Below are positions 1 through 7,160 of a stretch of 15,928 nucleotides of DNA, in pieces (positions within the stretch are counted from its first letter, which is position 1; each line of letters opens with the position of its first letter). The position numbers and the translations under genes were made by a program. Source of the stretch: an uncultured Collinsella sp. (GTDB taxonomy: Bacteria > Actinomycetota > Coriobacteriia > Coriobacteriales > Coriobacteriaceae). The stretch covers positions 1-15,928 of the forward strand of contig CAAEOW010000040.1 of the NCBI GenBank assembly GCA_900757705.1. Reading direction: 5' to 3'. The notes under the pieces are model-generated. The model was given only the letters and a program-made list of their open reading frames with translations. It did not search any database and was not told where the DNA came from.

Positions 1-333
1 AAGCGTCAGGTTGCCCCACACCTCCATGCCGCACAGCGTGATGTCCGCATCGGGCGCATGCGACTCCGTCACGGAGTTTTGCCCGGCAAGCGTCAGCACC
101 AGGTCGCCCTCGGCGCCGATGGCCCCACCCGCGTAGCCGTCAAGCTCCAGGTGGTCGGCATCGGTCCAGGCCCAGCCGGGGCCCGACACGCCCGGCTCGC
201 AGTACGTCGCGCCCGCGATGATGAGGCTCTCCGCGCCCGCGGCATAAGAAGGCCCGCCCAGCAAAACGCATAGGCAGGCCATGGCAACAATCGCAATGTA
301 ATGACGGCTGGTGTGGGACTTGGCAGCAAACAT
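1..333 (-). CDS. Secreted repeat-type protein, N-terminal part (cut by window edge)
   Basis: Open reading frame of 111 codons from an ATG at 333 that runs off the left edge without a stop, so the gene is partial here. GGAG lies five bases before the ATG. Residues 1 to about 31 form a signal peptide: a basic start, the hydrophobic stretch IAIVAMACLCVLLGG, then PSYAAGA as a likely cleavage region. The mature part is acidic and rich in Gly, Ala and Thr. Around residues 85-111 it reads LTLAGQNSVTES then GMEVWGNLTL, the short-beta-strand pattern of carbohydrate-binding or right-handed beta-helix surface proteins. The fold is inferred; I do not recognise a specific family. It lies beyond the end of the capsule operon and has its own candidate promoter (428-456), so it may be unrelated to the capsule genes. 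Confidence 0.7.
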   Translation of the reverse strand, partial: MFAAKSHTSRHYIAIVAMACLCVLLGGPSYAAGAESLIIAGATYCEPGVSGPGWAWTDADHLELDGYAGGAIGAEGDLVLTLAGQNSVTESHAPDADITLCGMEVWGNLTL

Positions 334-427
334 ACCCGCTCCGATCTTCGCAGGAGCCAATAGAATGTGCACCAGAAAATGCCCTGGTAGCAGCAGTTAT
401 TAGTTTAGCGAGATCGATGCGGGGGCA

Positions 428-456
428 AAGATAAATCGCGTGGGTAATGTCGACAA
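428..456 (-). promoter_or_regulatory. Candidate promoter for the secreted-protein gene
   Basis: On the minus strand TTGTCG (451-456) and TATCTT (428-433) are separated by 17 bases, a fair match to a sigma70-type -35/-10 pair. The untranslated leader to the ATG at 333 would be about 90 bases. No independent support. Confidence 0.35.
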
Positions 457-621
457 TTAGGTGTAAATCGTTTTGCCAGTCGGTGAAAGGAGGAATGCAG
501 GGTTATGCGTTAAGACGCGCTATCTTTGACACTCACGTTGCATATAGCTTCTGGGAATCTACTACCCGTTCCAGTTTGCTTCACCTTCCGCTCGCATCAG
601 AGCGCGCCAAAGCTCACTGAG

Positions 622-645
622 TCGCTAACTCGCTGTAATTAGCGA
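622..645 (-). repeat. Inverted repeat downstream of the capsule operon, weak terminator candidate
   Basis: TCGCTAA (622-628) and TTAGCGA (639-645) are exact reverse complements around a 10-base loop. The repeat lies about 55 bases after the acetyltransferase stop, where an operon terminator is expected. It lacks a following U run, so an intrinsic terminator is doubtful. Confidence 0.3.
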
Positions 646-652
646 AGACGAT

Positions 653-661
653 CCCCCCCCC
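653..661. repeat. Nine-base C/G homopolymer, intergenic
   Basis: Nine consecutive C on the plus strand (G on the coding strand of the operon), about 39 bases downstream of the acetyltransferase stop. It is one of three tracts of exactly nine in the window; the other two lie inside predicted genes. No reading frame crosses it for any distance, so a coding effect is unlikely in this arrangement. Confidence 0.9.
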
Positions 662-699
662 TCTATCCTGGATAAGACATGTAAAACCGATTTTATTAT

Positions 700-1209
700 T
701 CAGACCCTGTTGTTTATATATTCGTCTGTTGCCCCATCTCGAGAAATGATTTTGCATGGGTGCCCAATCACAATCGAATGGCTTGGTACGTCGCAGTTAA
801 CATAAGTGTTCGGTGCAACGAGAACGTCGTTGCCTAAACGAACGCCACCAACAATAGTTGAGTTGACACCAAGCCAAACGCAATCGCCAAGAACAGGCGC
901 ACCTTTTCGTTTGCCGCGGTTTTCCCGACCAATTGTCACACCTTTGTGCATATTGCAGTTGCGACCGATAACGGCATTCGGGTTTACCGTAATGCCAAAA
1001 GCGTGACCCAGATACAAGCCTTCGCCAATCGAGGTGGCAGGCGCGATCTCGAGACCATATTTGCAAGCCATCCTCTTTCGAAAAAGATGCCATAAAGGAT
1101 TGTGCGAATTCTGGCACTTTCGAAGTAGCCAAACAAACCTCAAAGCATGGTTTGAGAGAATAGACCCCCCCCCAAAGCGAATACGGTCACTGCTGTATAC
1201 ATTCGACAT
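700..1209 (-). CDS. Hexapeptide-repeat O-acetyltransferase (serine acetyltransferase-like)
   Basis: 169 residues from ATG at 1209. Probably transfers acetyl from acetyl-CoA to a sugar hydroxyl of the capsule repeat unit in the cytoplasm. From about residue 56 it is a left-handed beta-helix: IGEGLYLGHAFGITVN, AVIGRNCNMHKGVTIGRENR, then NSTIVGGVRLGNDVLVAPN and IVIGHPCKII, matching the serine-acetyltransferase-like branch common in capsule loci; His and Asn of the NMHKGVTIG segment are the expected active-site region. GGTGAT precedes the ATG and the gap from the upstream epimerase is 13 bp; the reading frame extends upstream to 1332 but that would overlap the epimerase, so I prefer 1209. Codons 13-15 are a run of nine G (1165-1173): losing one G gives a stop about 10 codons later; gaining one shifts the rest out of frame. 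The substrate sugar cannot be read from sequence. Confidence 0.85.
   Translation of the reverse strand: MSNVYSSDRIRFGGGSILSNHALRFVWLLRKCQNSHNPLWHLFRKRMACKYGLEIAPATSIGEGLYLGHAFGITVNPNAVIGRNCNMHKGVTIGRENRGKRKGAPVLGDCVWLGVNSTIVGGVRLGNDVLVAPNTYVNCDVPSHSIVIGHPCKIISRDGATDEYINNRV
1165..1173 (-). repeat. G9 tract inside the O-acetyltransferase gene
   Basis: Nine G on the coding strand encode Gly13-Gly15 of the acetyltransferase, in the context TTT-G9-TCT. A nine-base G tract near the 5' end of a surface-polysaccharide gene is the classic layout for slipped-strand on/off switching. In this sequence the gene is in frame. Phase variation itself is inferred. Confidence 0.9.
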
Positions 1210-1222
1210 TGCTATCACCCAG

Positions 1223-2263
1223 CTAATTCCCGTAGAACTCGCGATACCACTTCGCGAATTCACGAAGACCGTCCTCGAGCGGCGTTGCGGGTTTGTAACC
1301 AAAATCGCGCTCCAAGGCGCCAGTATCCGCATAGGTTACAGGCACGTCACCAGGCTGCATAGGAACGAGCTGCTTATGCGCCTCGAAATCGTAATCGGCG
1401 GGGAGCACGCCCTCCTCAACCAGCACACGCTGCAGCGTATCAACGAAGATCAGCAAGTTCTCGGGATTCGAATTGCCGATGTTATACACGCGATGAGCGG
1501 CCATTGGCAAACCATCAACACCGATCTTGACCTCAGGAGCGCCGTCCATGACCCTGCGCACGCCCTCCACAATATCGTCCACGTACGTAAAGTCGCGCTT
1601 ACAATCGCCCATGTTGAAAATCTTAATCGTATCGCCACGACGCAACTTCTCGGTGAAGCCGAAGTATGCCATGTCGGGCCTTCCCATGGGCCCATACACC
1701 GTAAAGAAGCGCAGGCCCGTGGCTGGGATGGAGTAAAGCTTGGAGTAGGCCGCGGCCATTAGCTCGTTGGACTTCTTTGTGGCGGCGTACAGGCTCACCG
1801 GAGAGTCTACACGGTCGTCCTCCGAGAAAGGCACTTTCTCGTTGCCGCCGTAGACGGAGGAAGAGCTCGCGTAGACAAGATGCTTCACCGGGTGGCGCCT
1901 GCAAGCCTCCAATATATTGAAGAACCCTACCAGGTTGCTGTCTATGTAGGCCTTGGGGTTCTCGATGGAGTATCGCACACCGGCCTGGGCGGCCAAGTTC
2001 ACCACAACGTCGAAGCCGTTCTCAGCGAACAGGCGCTCTATCAACGCGGCATCGCACAGGTCGCCGCGCACGAAGGCGAAACGCCCCGCCTTGTCCACCT
2101 CCGCCAGCATTCGCAGGCGAGCCTCCTTGATGCCAGGGTCGTAGTAGCTGTTCACGTTGTCCAGACCGATGATCGCGTCGTCGGTGGTTTCGAGCAGCCG
2201 CTTCACCAGAAACGCCCCGATGAAGCCGGCGGCGCCAGTGACGAGGACTTTTCTATCCTGCAT
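1223..2263 (-). CDS. NAD-dependent UDP-glucuronate 4-epimerase
   Basis: 346 residues, normal length for the extended short-chain dehydrogenase family. Likely interconverts UDP-glucuronate and UDP-galacturonate in the cytoplasm, using the product of the ugd gene in the same operon. The Rossmann motif GAAGFIG is at residues 10-16, YASSSSVYG at about 131-139, and the catalytic Tyr159/Lys163 pair in YAATK. RFFTVYGPMGRPDMAYFGFT is typical of the UDP-glucuronate 4-epimerase (CapI/LspL) branch rather than plain GalE. A GTGGGG-like ribosome site precedes the ATG at 2263. The start is 66 bp after the wzx stop. A UDP-glucose or UDP-GlcNAc 4-epimerase is the main alternative; the ugd gene in the operon favours the uronate. 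Confidence 0.85.
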   Translation of the reverse strand: MQDRKVLVTGAAGFIGAFLVKRLLETTDDAIIGLDNVNSYYDPGIKEARLRMLAEVDKAGRFAFVRGDLCDAALIERLFAENGFDVVVNLAAQAGVRYSIENPKAYIDSNLVGFFNILEACRRHPVKHLVYASSSSVYGGNEKVPFSEDDRVDSPVSLYAATKKSNELMAAAYSKLYSIPATGLRFFTVYGPMGRPDMAYFGFTEKLRRGDTIKIFNMGDCKRDFTYVDDIVEGVRRVMDGAPEVKIGVDGLPMAAHRVYNIGNSNPENLLIFVDTLQRVLVEEGVLPADYDFEAHKQLVPMQPGDVPVTYADTGALERDFGYKPATPLEDGLREFAKWYREFYGN

Positions 2264-2329
2264 ATATACCCCACTCTTTCGTTTTAAGGAAGTCCTGAGA
2301 TGGAACTCCCAACAAGTTAATTACAGACC

Positions 2330-3796
2330 TCAAAACGTTTTAAAGCCGCCGCCCTTGACCAGCTTCAGCAGCACCCTCCTACTCTTGGGCAAAGCAAAGC
2401 AAATCGCGAAATAGACAACGACGCACCCTACAATGTCCAACCCGACGCCAAGCCAGTTGCTAGATGCGAGTCCATACGTCACCCATGCAAATGCGCACAT
2501 CATCGATGTGCAGAAAATGGGCTCCTTGAGCGACAACATAGTGCGCCCAAACGAAAGGCCAACCACGAAATATGTGACCACTTGGTTGATAGCAATCAAA
2601 AGGATTCTCAATCCCGCATCAGCCCACACGACGGCATCGAACCCTTGCATAGCCGCCACGGTCATAAGCGGCGTCATCAACACGAGGTACATCACCTGCA
2701 CAAGCGTAGACACGCGCGGTTTACCAAGAGAGCGATACATCTCGCTGCTGTAGTATGAGAGCAGCACCATCGGCCCCTGCACCAGCCCATACAACCCGAA
2801 CATGAGCGTCGCCTCGCCCCACTGATCGCCGAGCAACAGGGCCACCAAAGGCTCGCGGAATACGAAGATACCCGCAGACAACGGCAACAGGAACAATGCC
2901 ACCATGAACTGGAAGCGTCGCAGATAAGCAACGTATTCTTCCCGATCAAACTGAAGGCGCGAAAGTGACGAGAACAAGATGGGCGTCGTAGCGTTCGTGA
3001 TAATCCCGAAGCACCCGCTCACAAAGGTGACTGGCGTCTTGTAATATCCCAACTCAGCCGCACCCAGGAAATGCCCCACGATAAAGGTGCCCGCCCAAGA
3101 GGAAAGCCATATGGTGAACGACTCCAAAAGCGTCCATCCGCTGAATGAGAACATAGCCTTCAGCATGTTGAAGGAGTAGAAAAAACGCGGCTTCCACTCA
3201 GACAGCAGAGTCAGCCCCACTGCATTTACAATATTCGCCGCCAAAGTGCCAACGATAAGTGACCAGTAACCAAATCCCATAAACGCCAGTACAAGCGTCG
3301 AGCCGAAGTTAAGTAAGGTCGACGTCAGTCTCACCGGCATAAGCGACTTGAAATCGAGATTACGGTGGAACAACGCCATCTGAATGCTCGAAAACGACGT
3401 CAACGGGAGAGAGAGGCAGGCCACGGCCAAGGGAAAGCCCAGCGACGGATTGCCCACGAAGGTGGCCACCGGATCGTTGAATATGGCAATGAGACACCAC
3501 AGGACCACCGATATGCCGAAGTTCGTCCAAAAGGCCACGTTAGCGTTGGCATGCAGGTCTTTTTTGTCTCGGAAGCTGTGTTGCACCAGGTACTTCTGGA
3601 ACCCGGCGTCCGCGAACATGTCGGCAAAGCTCACTACCATGGTGACGGTCGCCACCATGCCAAACGCCTCTGGCGCCAGCAGCCTCGCTAAGACGAGCTG
3701 CGAGATAGGCGAGATGATTTTGGCGATAATCTCGGTTGCCAGAGACCACTTTGCCGCGCTTGCCGACCTCGCCCGGAGGTCTTTTGTGTCGGACAT
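2330..3796 (-). CDS. wzx: Wzx-type polysaccharide repeat-unit flippase (WzxC/MOP family)
   Basis: 488 residues, very hydrophobic, with about 12-14 predicted membrane segments. A cytoplasmic basic start (KDLRARSASAAKWSL) is followed by LARLLAPEAFGMVATVTMVV and a conserved ADAGFQKYLVQ segment, the N-terminal signature of the Polysacc_synt_3/WzxC group. It would flip the undecaprenyl-diphosphate-linked repeat unit across the membrane before polymerisation. The start is well supported: GGAGG at 3803-3807, six bases before the ATG. It is 84 bp from the tupA-like gene upstream and 66 bp from the epimerase downstream. The name is generic; the exact glycan specificity cannot be read. Confidence 0.9.
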   Translation of the reverse strand: MSDTKDLRARSASAAKWSLATEIIAKIISPISQLVLARLLAPEAFGMVATVTMVVSFADMFADAGFQKYLVQHSFRDKKDLHANANVAFWTNFGISVVLWCLIAIFNDPVATFVGNPSLGFPLAVACLSLPLTSFSSIQMALFHRNLDFKSLMPVRLTSTLLNFGSTLVLAFMGFGYWSLIVGTLAANIVNAVGLTLLSEWKPRFFYSFNMLKAMFSFSGWTLLESFTIWLSSWAGTFIVGHFLGAAELGYYKTPVTFVSGCFGIITNATTPILFSSLSRLQFDREEYVAYLRRFQFMVALFLLPLSAGIFVFREPLVALLLGDQWGEATLMFGLYGLVQGPMVLLSYYSSEMYRSLGKPRVSTLVQVMYLVLMTPLMTVAAMQGFDAVVWADAGLRILLIAINQVVTYFVVGLSFGRTMLSLKEPIFCTSMMCAFAWVTYGLASSNWLGVGLDIVGCVVVYFAICFALPKSRRVLLKLVKGGGFKTF

Positions 3797-3880
3797 ACTA
3801 AACCTCCATGAAGAAACGCCGGAGCGCGCTTACTGGCTGATTATCCATGCGCACGCACTGAATGCAGCTTTCGTTTGCCA

Positions 3881-4828
3881 TCATTCCTCGTTTTCACGTT
3901 GGGGCAAAGAAACCATTTGCCCCAACGTCCTCTCCGCCTCAGCGGGGCTGAAAGGCGTAAACCCGCCCCACGGGTAGAAAGTCAGCTCGCCGACGAGAAC
4001 GCGCCCCTTGCAGATGAAGAGGTCGACCCTCAAGAAAGGTACACCGTCACTCAGTTTCCTTGATAGCTCGAGCATCTCGCTGAGCTGCTCCGGGGCAGGG
4101 ATCGTCTCTTCGGAACTCGCGTATCCCATCGCCAAAGGCAGCAGATTCCACTCAGTGTCGTAGAAATCGTTGTACCTCTTCTCAGAATCGTTCTTGTCCC
4201 CGTGGCAATAAGAAATCAGCCGGGGTTCCCCGTCAAAGCAGAAGAAGTCGAACTCGTCGATGCCTTCCCAGTTATCGTCTTCATCACGGGCATTATCGCC
4301 CTCGCTCTCCAAGAACTCCTCGGCGAACACGACGGGCTTCACGTTCTTGTAAGGCCATTCCCTGCACCCGTAAAAATAATTCTGCTTCAAATGACCCCGA
4401 AAAAAGTCCTTGGCACTGTTGAGATCGAAGTGTCCCTTGTCAGTGCAGATGAGCACGCCGCCGCAGTCGTGATTCGTTTTGAGTACGAACTTCTCCGGTA
4501 GCCCACTCACATCGATGTCATCAGCGGAATTCCAGGCGCCCAACGTCTTGACCACGTGCTCGGAGCCCACACGCGAGGCAATGAGGTCCTTAGCGCGGTA
4601 CTTGTCGACCATGGTCGTGTACGCAGGGTTGTGATCGTTAAGCTTCAGCCACTGCATCTTCTCAGTGAAGGTCACCGGCGAGTCTATGCTAGGCCACATG
4701 CCCAACTTGGCGCGATGCATCAATCGAAGGTGCGTCCTGTCGGAAACCCATTTCGTTAGACCCTTCGACGTAAAGGCACAGTAGGCCATCCACGGGTCAC
4801 TTAGGTATTTTTTAATTTTGCTTTCCAT
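3881..4828 (-). CDS. TupA-like ATP-grasp protein
   Basis: 315 residues from ATG at 4828, preceded by AAGGAA nine bases upstream; a longer reading frame from a TTG at 4861 lacks a ribosome site. The sequence matches the TupA-like ATP-grasp family of surface-polysaccharide loci: FTEKMQWLKLND near the N terminus, a VDKYRAKDLI segment, FVLKTNHDCGG (ATP-binding loop), EFDFFCFDGEP in the middle, and LRVDLFICKGRVLVGELTF with a YPWGG tail that supplies metal-binding acidic residues. ATP-grasp enzymes join a carboxylate to an amine or similar group. In Bacillus, TupA is tied to teichuronopeptide synthesis. In an operon making uronic acids, a plausible job is amide-linking an amino acid or amine to a uronate carboxyl; this is inference. 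It is separated from wzy by 143 bp containing a strong hairpin. Confidence 0.85.
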   Translation of the reverse strand: MESKIKKYLSDPWMAYCAFTSKGLTKWVSDRTHLRLMHRAKLGMWPSIDSPVTFTEKMQWLKLNDHNPAYTTMVDKYRAKDLIASRVGSEHVVKTLGAWNSADDIDVSGLPEKFVLKTNHDCGGVLICTDKGHFDLNSAKDFFRGHLKQNYFYGCREWPYKNVKPVVFAEEFLESEGDNARDEDDNWEGIDEFDFFCFDGEPRLISYCHGDKNDSEKRYNDFYDTEWNLLPLAMGYASSEETIPAPEQLSEMLELSRKLSDGVPFLRVDLFICKGRVLVGELTFYPWGGFTPFSPAEAERTLGQMVSLPQRENEE

Positions 4829-4971
4829 ATATACAATTTCCTTAAGTCCGAGCTTAAACAAAGCGTTTTACTTTTTAATTCTCTGCGCTACACATGGAAC
4901 AAGCCCTGGGCGTATGCAAACCACCAACGTAGACTTTGCTCGTATATGCCCGAAACGGTTTCGGGCACTAT
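4829..4971 (-). promoter_or_regulatory. Intra-operon spacer between wzy and the tupA-like gene
   Basis: This 143-bp spacer is unusually long for the operon, where most neighbours touch or overlap. It contains the perfect hairpin at 4947-4967 just after the wzy stop and an AT-rich run before the tupA-like start. A TTGTTC and TTAAAA pair 18 bases apart in it is too weak to call a promoter. A change in expression between the upstream and downstream halves of the operon is plausible here. Confidence 0.4.
4947..4967 (-). terminator. Strong hairpin after wzy, possible intra-operon attenuator
   Basis: TGCCCGAAAC (4947-4956) and GTTTCGGGCA (4958-4967) are perfect 10-bp inverted arms around one base; as RNA this gives about 8 paired bases with a 5-base loop, four bases after the wzy stop. 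No U run follows (the next bases on the minus strand are TATACG), so it is not a classical intrinsic terminator. It may stabilise the 3' end of an upstream mRNA or pause polymerase. Confidence 0.5.
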
Positions 4972-6060
4972 TTACCCCATCCAGACGAACGAATAAGACT
5001 CGATACCAAGCCCGGTATGAAGCAGATAGGCATAAAAGGCGTAGAAAAGGAACCAGACAACTAGAAAACAGCCAAGACAAAAACGGGCTTTTATTTTCCG
5101 AGCGTCCTTCACGAAGCCTCCGAAAATCACGGGGCCTAATACGGTGAAGTAATAGGCTATGCGGCCGGCGTTGGCAATCACATAAGAGGACGCCGAAGCC
5201 AAAATGCCTAAAGCGTAAAACACGAGCGGCATCCGGTTGGCTTTGAGCCGCGACGTTCCGTCGCTCTCAACCGGGGCAACATTCGCAGTTTCGCGGCTGA
5301 CGAAATATGCGATCGCGAGGACGGTCGCCTGCGCAAAAACCATCAACCCGATGCTCGATTCGTTCACGGAGTAACGCGCATACCGGTCGACGAGCTTAGA
5401 GCCCGCATAAGCTGCCAGGAACAGCAGGGCAACCGATGCAAGCATCTTCGCGGCGAACTGCGATCGGCTCTTGCTTTTGTTGGAAAATAGGTAGTAGATG
5501 AGGAATAGGACCCCTATCAGGGCGGACGCGTGCAAAAGAGCGCCAACAGCCCACCAAGCGCAAAAAAGCAACGGCTTATTCTGTTCTAAAAACCTGGTTG
5601 CGTAGAAAACCAGCGAGACTGCAATCATCTGGCACGTCAGACACATAGACAGCGGGAACACCGTTGCCGTATAGACGAACATCGCAAACGAGAGCGATGC
5701 CGTTCGTCTAAAATCCCAAAGCCTGAAAGCAAAAAAGGCGTTGGTGATCAGCGACTCGACGACGAGCAAGAACGAGTAATTGTTACAGATATGGAGCACC
5801 GCACTTGTGAAGACACCGTACGGAACGCTGAACGTATGGTTCCACATCGTGGTCCCATACGCGTAGAAGTACTCGATTCCCTCTTTATAACCCAGGGTAT
5901 CCTGCCCAACCGCATACGACCTCAAGCCCCCGACGGCGGTAAGAAGAACCACGGCAGCGACCAGCCCAGCCTTACTTTTGCCGTTTTCCGACATGCGCGC
6001 AAGCGCCGCTGAAAGCAAAACGACAAGAAAGTAGAAAAGCGATGTTTCGATAAAGTTCAT
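4972..6060 (-). CDS. wzy: EpsG-family polysaccharide polymerase (Wzy)
   Basis: 362 residues with about ten hydrophobic segments. It would link flipped repeat units into polymer on the outer face of the membrane. After the first two membrane segments comes GGLRSYAVGQDTLGYKEG, the R-x(4)-G-x-D-T-x-x-Y pattern typical of EpsG-type polymerases, and CQMIAVSLVFYATRFL resembles the conserved RQxIA segment that follows. Like other Wzy proteins it is poorly conserved, so the call rests on topology, the EpsG motif and its place among glycosyltransferases and wzx. Its ATG overlaps the stop of the upstream glycosyltransferase by 4 bp (ATGA), implying translational coupling. Confidence 0.85.
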   Translation of the reverse strand: MNFIETSLFYFLVVLLSAALARMSENGKSKAGLVAAVVLLTAVGGLRSYAVGQDTLGYKEGIEYFYAYGTTMWNHTFSVPYGVFTSAVLHICNNYSFLLVVESLITNAFFAFRLWDFRRTASLSFAMFVYTATVFPLSMCLTCQMIAVSLVFYATRFLEQNKPLLFCAWWAVGALLHASALIGVLFLIYYLFSNKSKSRSQFAAKMLASVALLFLAAYAGSKLVDRYARYSVNESSIGLMVFAQATVLAIAYFVSRETANVAPVESDGTSRLKANRMPLVFYALGILASASSYVIANAGRIAYYFTVLGPVIFGGFVKDARKIKARFCLGCFLVVWFLFYAFYAYLLHTGLGIESYSFVWMG

Positions 6061-7160
6061 CCGAATACCAGCCTCACGAAACCGGGAAGCTCCGAATTGA
6101 TTTCATAGCCCGAGCCTTTCAAATCCCTCGCACTGGCGCTTGACCCTATGCGATCCGCGGAGAGCGCGGCGTCGGCCCATTCGTCCAGAGCGTCGCCCAG
6201 ACTTTTGTAAACGACGTTCTCGCAAATGCCAACCTCCCGCGTGATGGAGTCGCTAATCACGCAAGGGAGTCCGTTTGCCTGCGCCTCGACGACGACGTTC
6301 GGCAGGCCTTCGTAGACAGAGGGGAAGATGAAGACGTCCATAGCCGAATAGAGACGGCGGACATCGCTCCTAACCCCGGCAAACACCACCCTATCGGTCA
6401 ATCCGAGCTCGGCAACGCGCCTCTCAACGGCCGTGCGTGTCTCGCCTTTGCCGACGAGAATGAGGACGGCGTCTGGCCTTCTCCGGGCGATTTCAGCAAA
6501 AACATCGACAAGGAAGAGGTGGTTCTTCTGCTCACTGAACCTCCCGACGTGCCCGACGACATAGGACTCGGCAGGAACGCCCAGTTCGCGCTTAACATCG
6601 TCCCGTGTCGAAGCGTCATAGGCGTAGTCCTCGAGGTTGAGCGCGTTCTTCATGAGATGGAAACGCGGCCCCGATACCCCCGCCTTGCCGAACATGTAGA
6701 CGCCCGCCTCGGTAGACGGGGCGGCGAAGTCGGTCGCCGCAACCCTGACAAGGGGCTTGAAAAGATTGTGCAGCAGGGTCTCCTTTTTGCTGTTCGAAAC
6801 TGTACCCGTGTTGCTTGACCTGAATATGGTTCTGGACACGCCTCCGAATCTCATGGCGAGCAAATCAAGACAGGAAAGACTGTGCTGAGACGACCTGACA
6901 GCACAGCAATAACCGCCGTCCCGGGCTATCTGCATGAGCCGCTTGAACGAAGCGACCGGCCCGGCCTCGGTCTTCTTGACTGTGTGCACAATTCTGCCGC
7001 CCATCGACTCGATTTCGGCGTCGTAAAAGCCCGGCACGTCGGACGACACACAGAAGTCGAGCTGATAGCGCGACTTGTCCAAAGCCCGGTAATACTTCAT
7101 GAATACCGTCTCGGCCCCGCCGGTGTCCATCGAGGTCACGATATAGAGGGCCTTCTTCAT
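6057..7160 (-). CDS. GT4-family glycosyltransferase
   Basis: 367 residues, GT-B fold, retaining. Residues 1-20 read MKKALYIVTSMDTGGAETVF with the acceptor-side glycine loop (DTGGAE). In the C-terminal donor half VGHVGRFSEQKNH (about 202-214), LVGKG (235-239) and the E-x7-E motif YEGLPNVVVEA (Glu284 and Glu292) bind the nucleotide sugar. It probably adds a sugar to the growing lipid-linked repeat unit on the cytoplasmic face. The closest style is the EpsF-like capsular transferases. Its ATG overlaps the C5-epimerase stop by 4 bp and its stop overlaps the wzy start by 4 bp. Donor and linkage cannot be deduced. Confidence 0.88.
   Translation of the reverse strand: MKKALYIVTSMDTGGAETVFMKYYRALDKSRYQLDFCVSSDVPGFYDAEIESMGGRIVHTVKKTEAGPVASFKRLMQIARDGGYCCAVRSSQHSLSCLDLLAMRFGGVSRTIFRSSNTGTVSNSKKETLLHNLFKPLVRVAATDFAAPSTEAGVYMFGKAGVSGPRFHLMKNALNLEDYAYDASTRDDVKRELGVPAESYVVGHVGRFSEQKNHLFLVDVFAEIARRRPDAVLILVGKGETRTAVERRVAELGLTDRVVFAGVRSDVRRLYSAMDVFIFPSVYEGLPNVVVEAQANGLPCVISDSITREVGICENVVYKSLGDALDEWADAALSADRIGSSASARDLKGSGYEINSELPGFVRLVFG

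Larger units (their letters stand above)
334..699. other. Gene-free stretch between the capsule operon and the secreted-protein gene
   Basis: These 366 bases hold no convincing gene on either strand. On the minus strand, after the acetyltransferase stop, they carry a nine-G tract (653-661), a 7-bp inverted repeat (622-628 with 639-645), a shorter 5-bp repeat (589-593 with 600-604), and a candidate promoter (428-456) for the secreted-protein gene. The AT-rich patches and lack of coding are consistent with a non-coding boundary between operon and chromosome. All three minus-strand frames through the G tract meet a stop within about 40 bases, so I do not see a remnant gene here. Confidence 0.6.

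Noticed and set aside
1034..1762. 242-codon plus-strand open frame opposite the acetyltransferase and epimerase
   Set aside because: Shadow of two recognised genes; no plausible domain, and it would also be cut by any change in the G9 tract.
2261..2263. Shared GTATATATG around the starts of the 4-epimerase and the tupA-like gene
   Set aside because: Only nine bases at two genes, in AT-rich spacer; too short to treat as a common regulatory element.
3798..3848. 16-residue minus-strand open frame ending at the wzx start
   Set aside because: Has no ribosome-binding site and no conserved features; its stop overlapping the wzx start region is probably chance.
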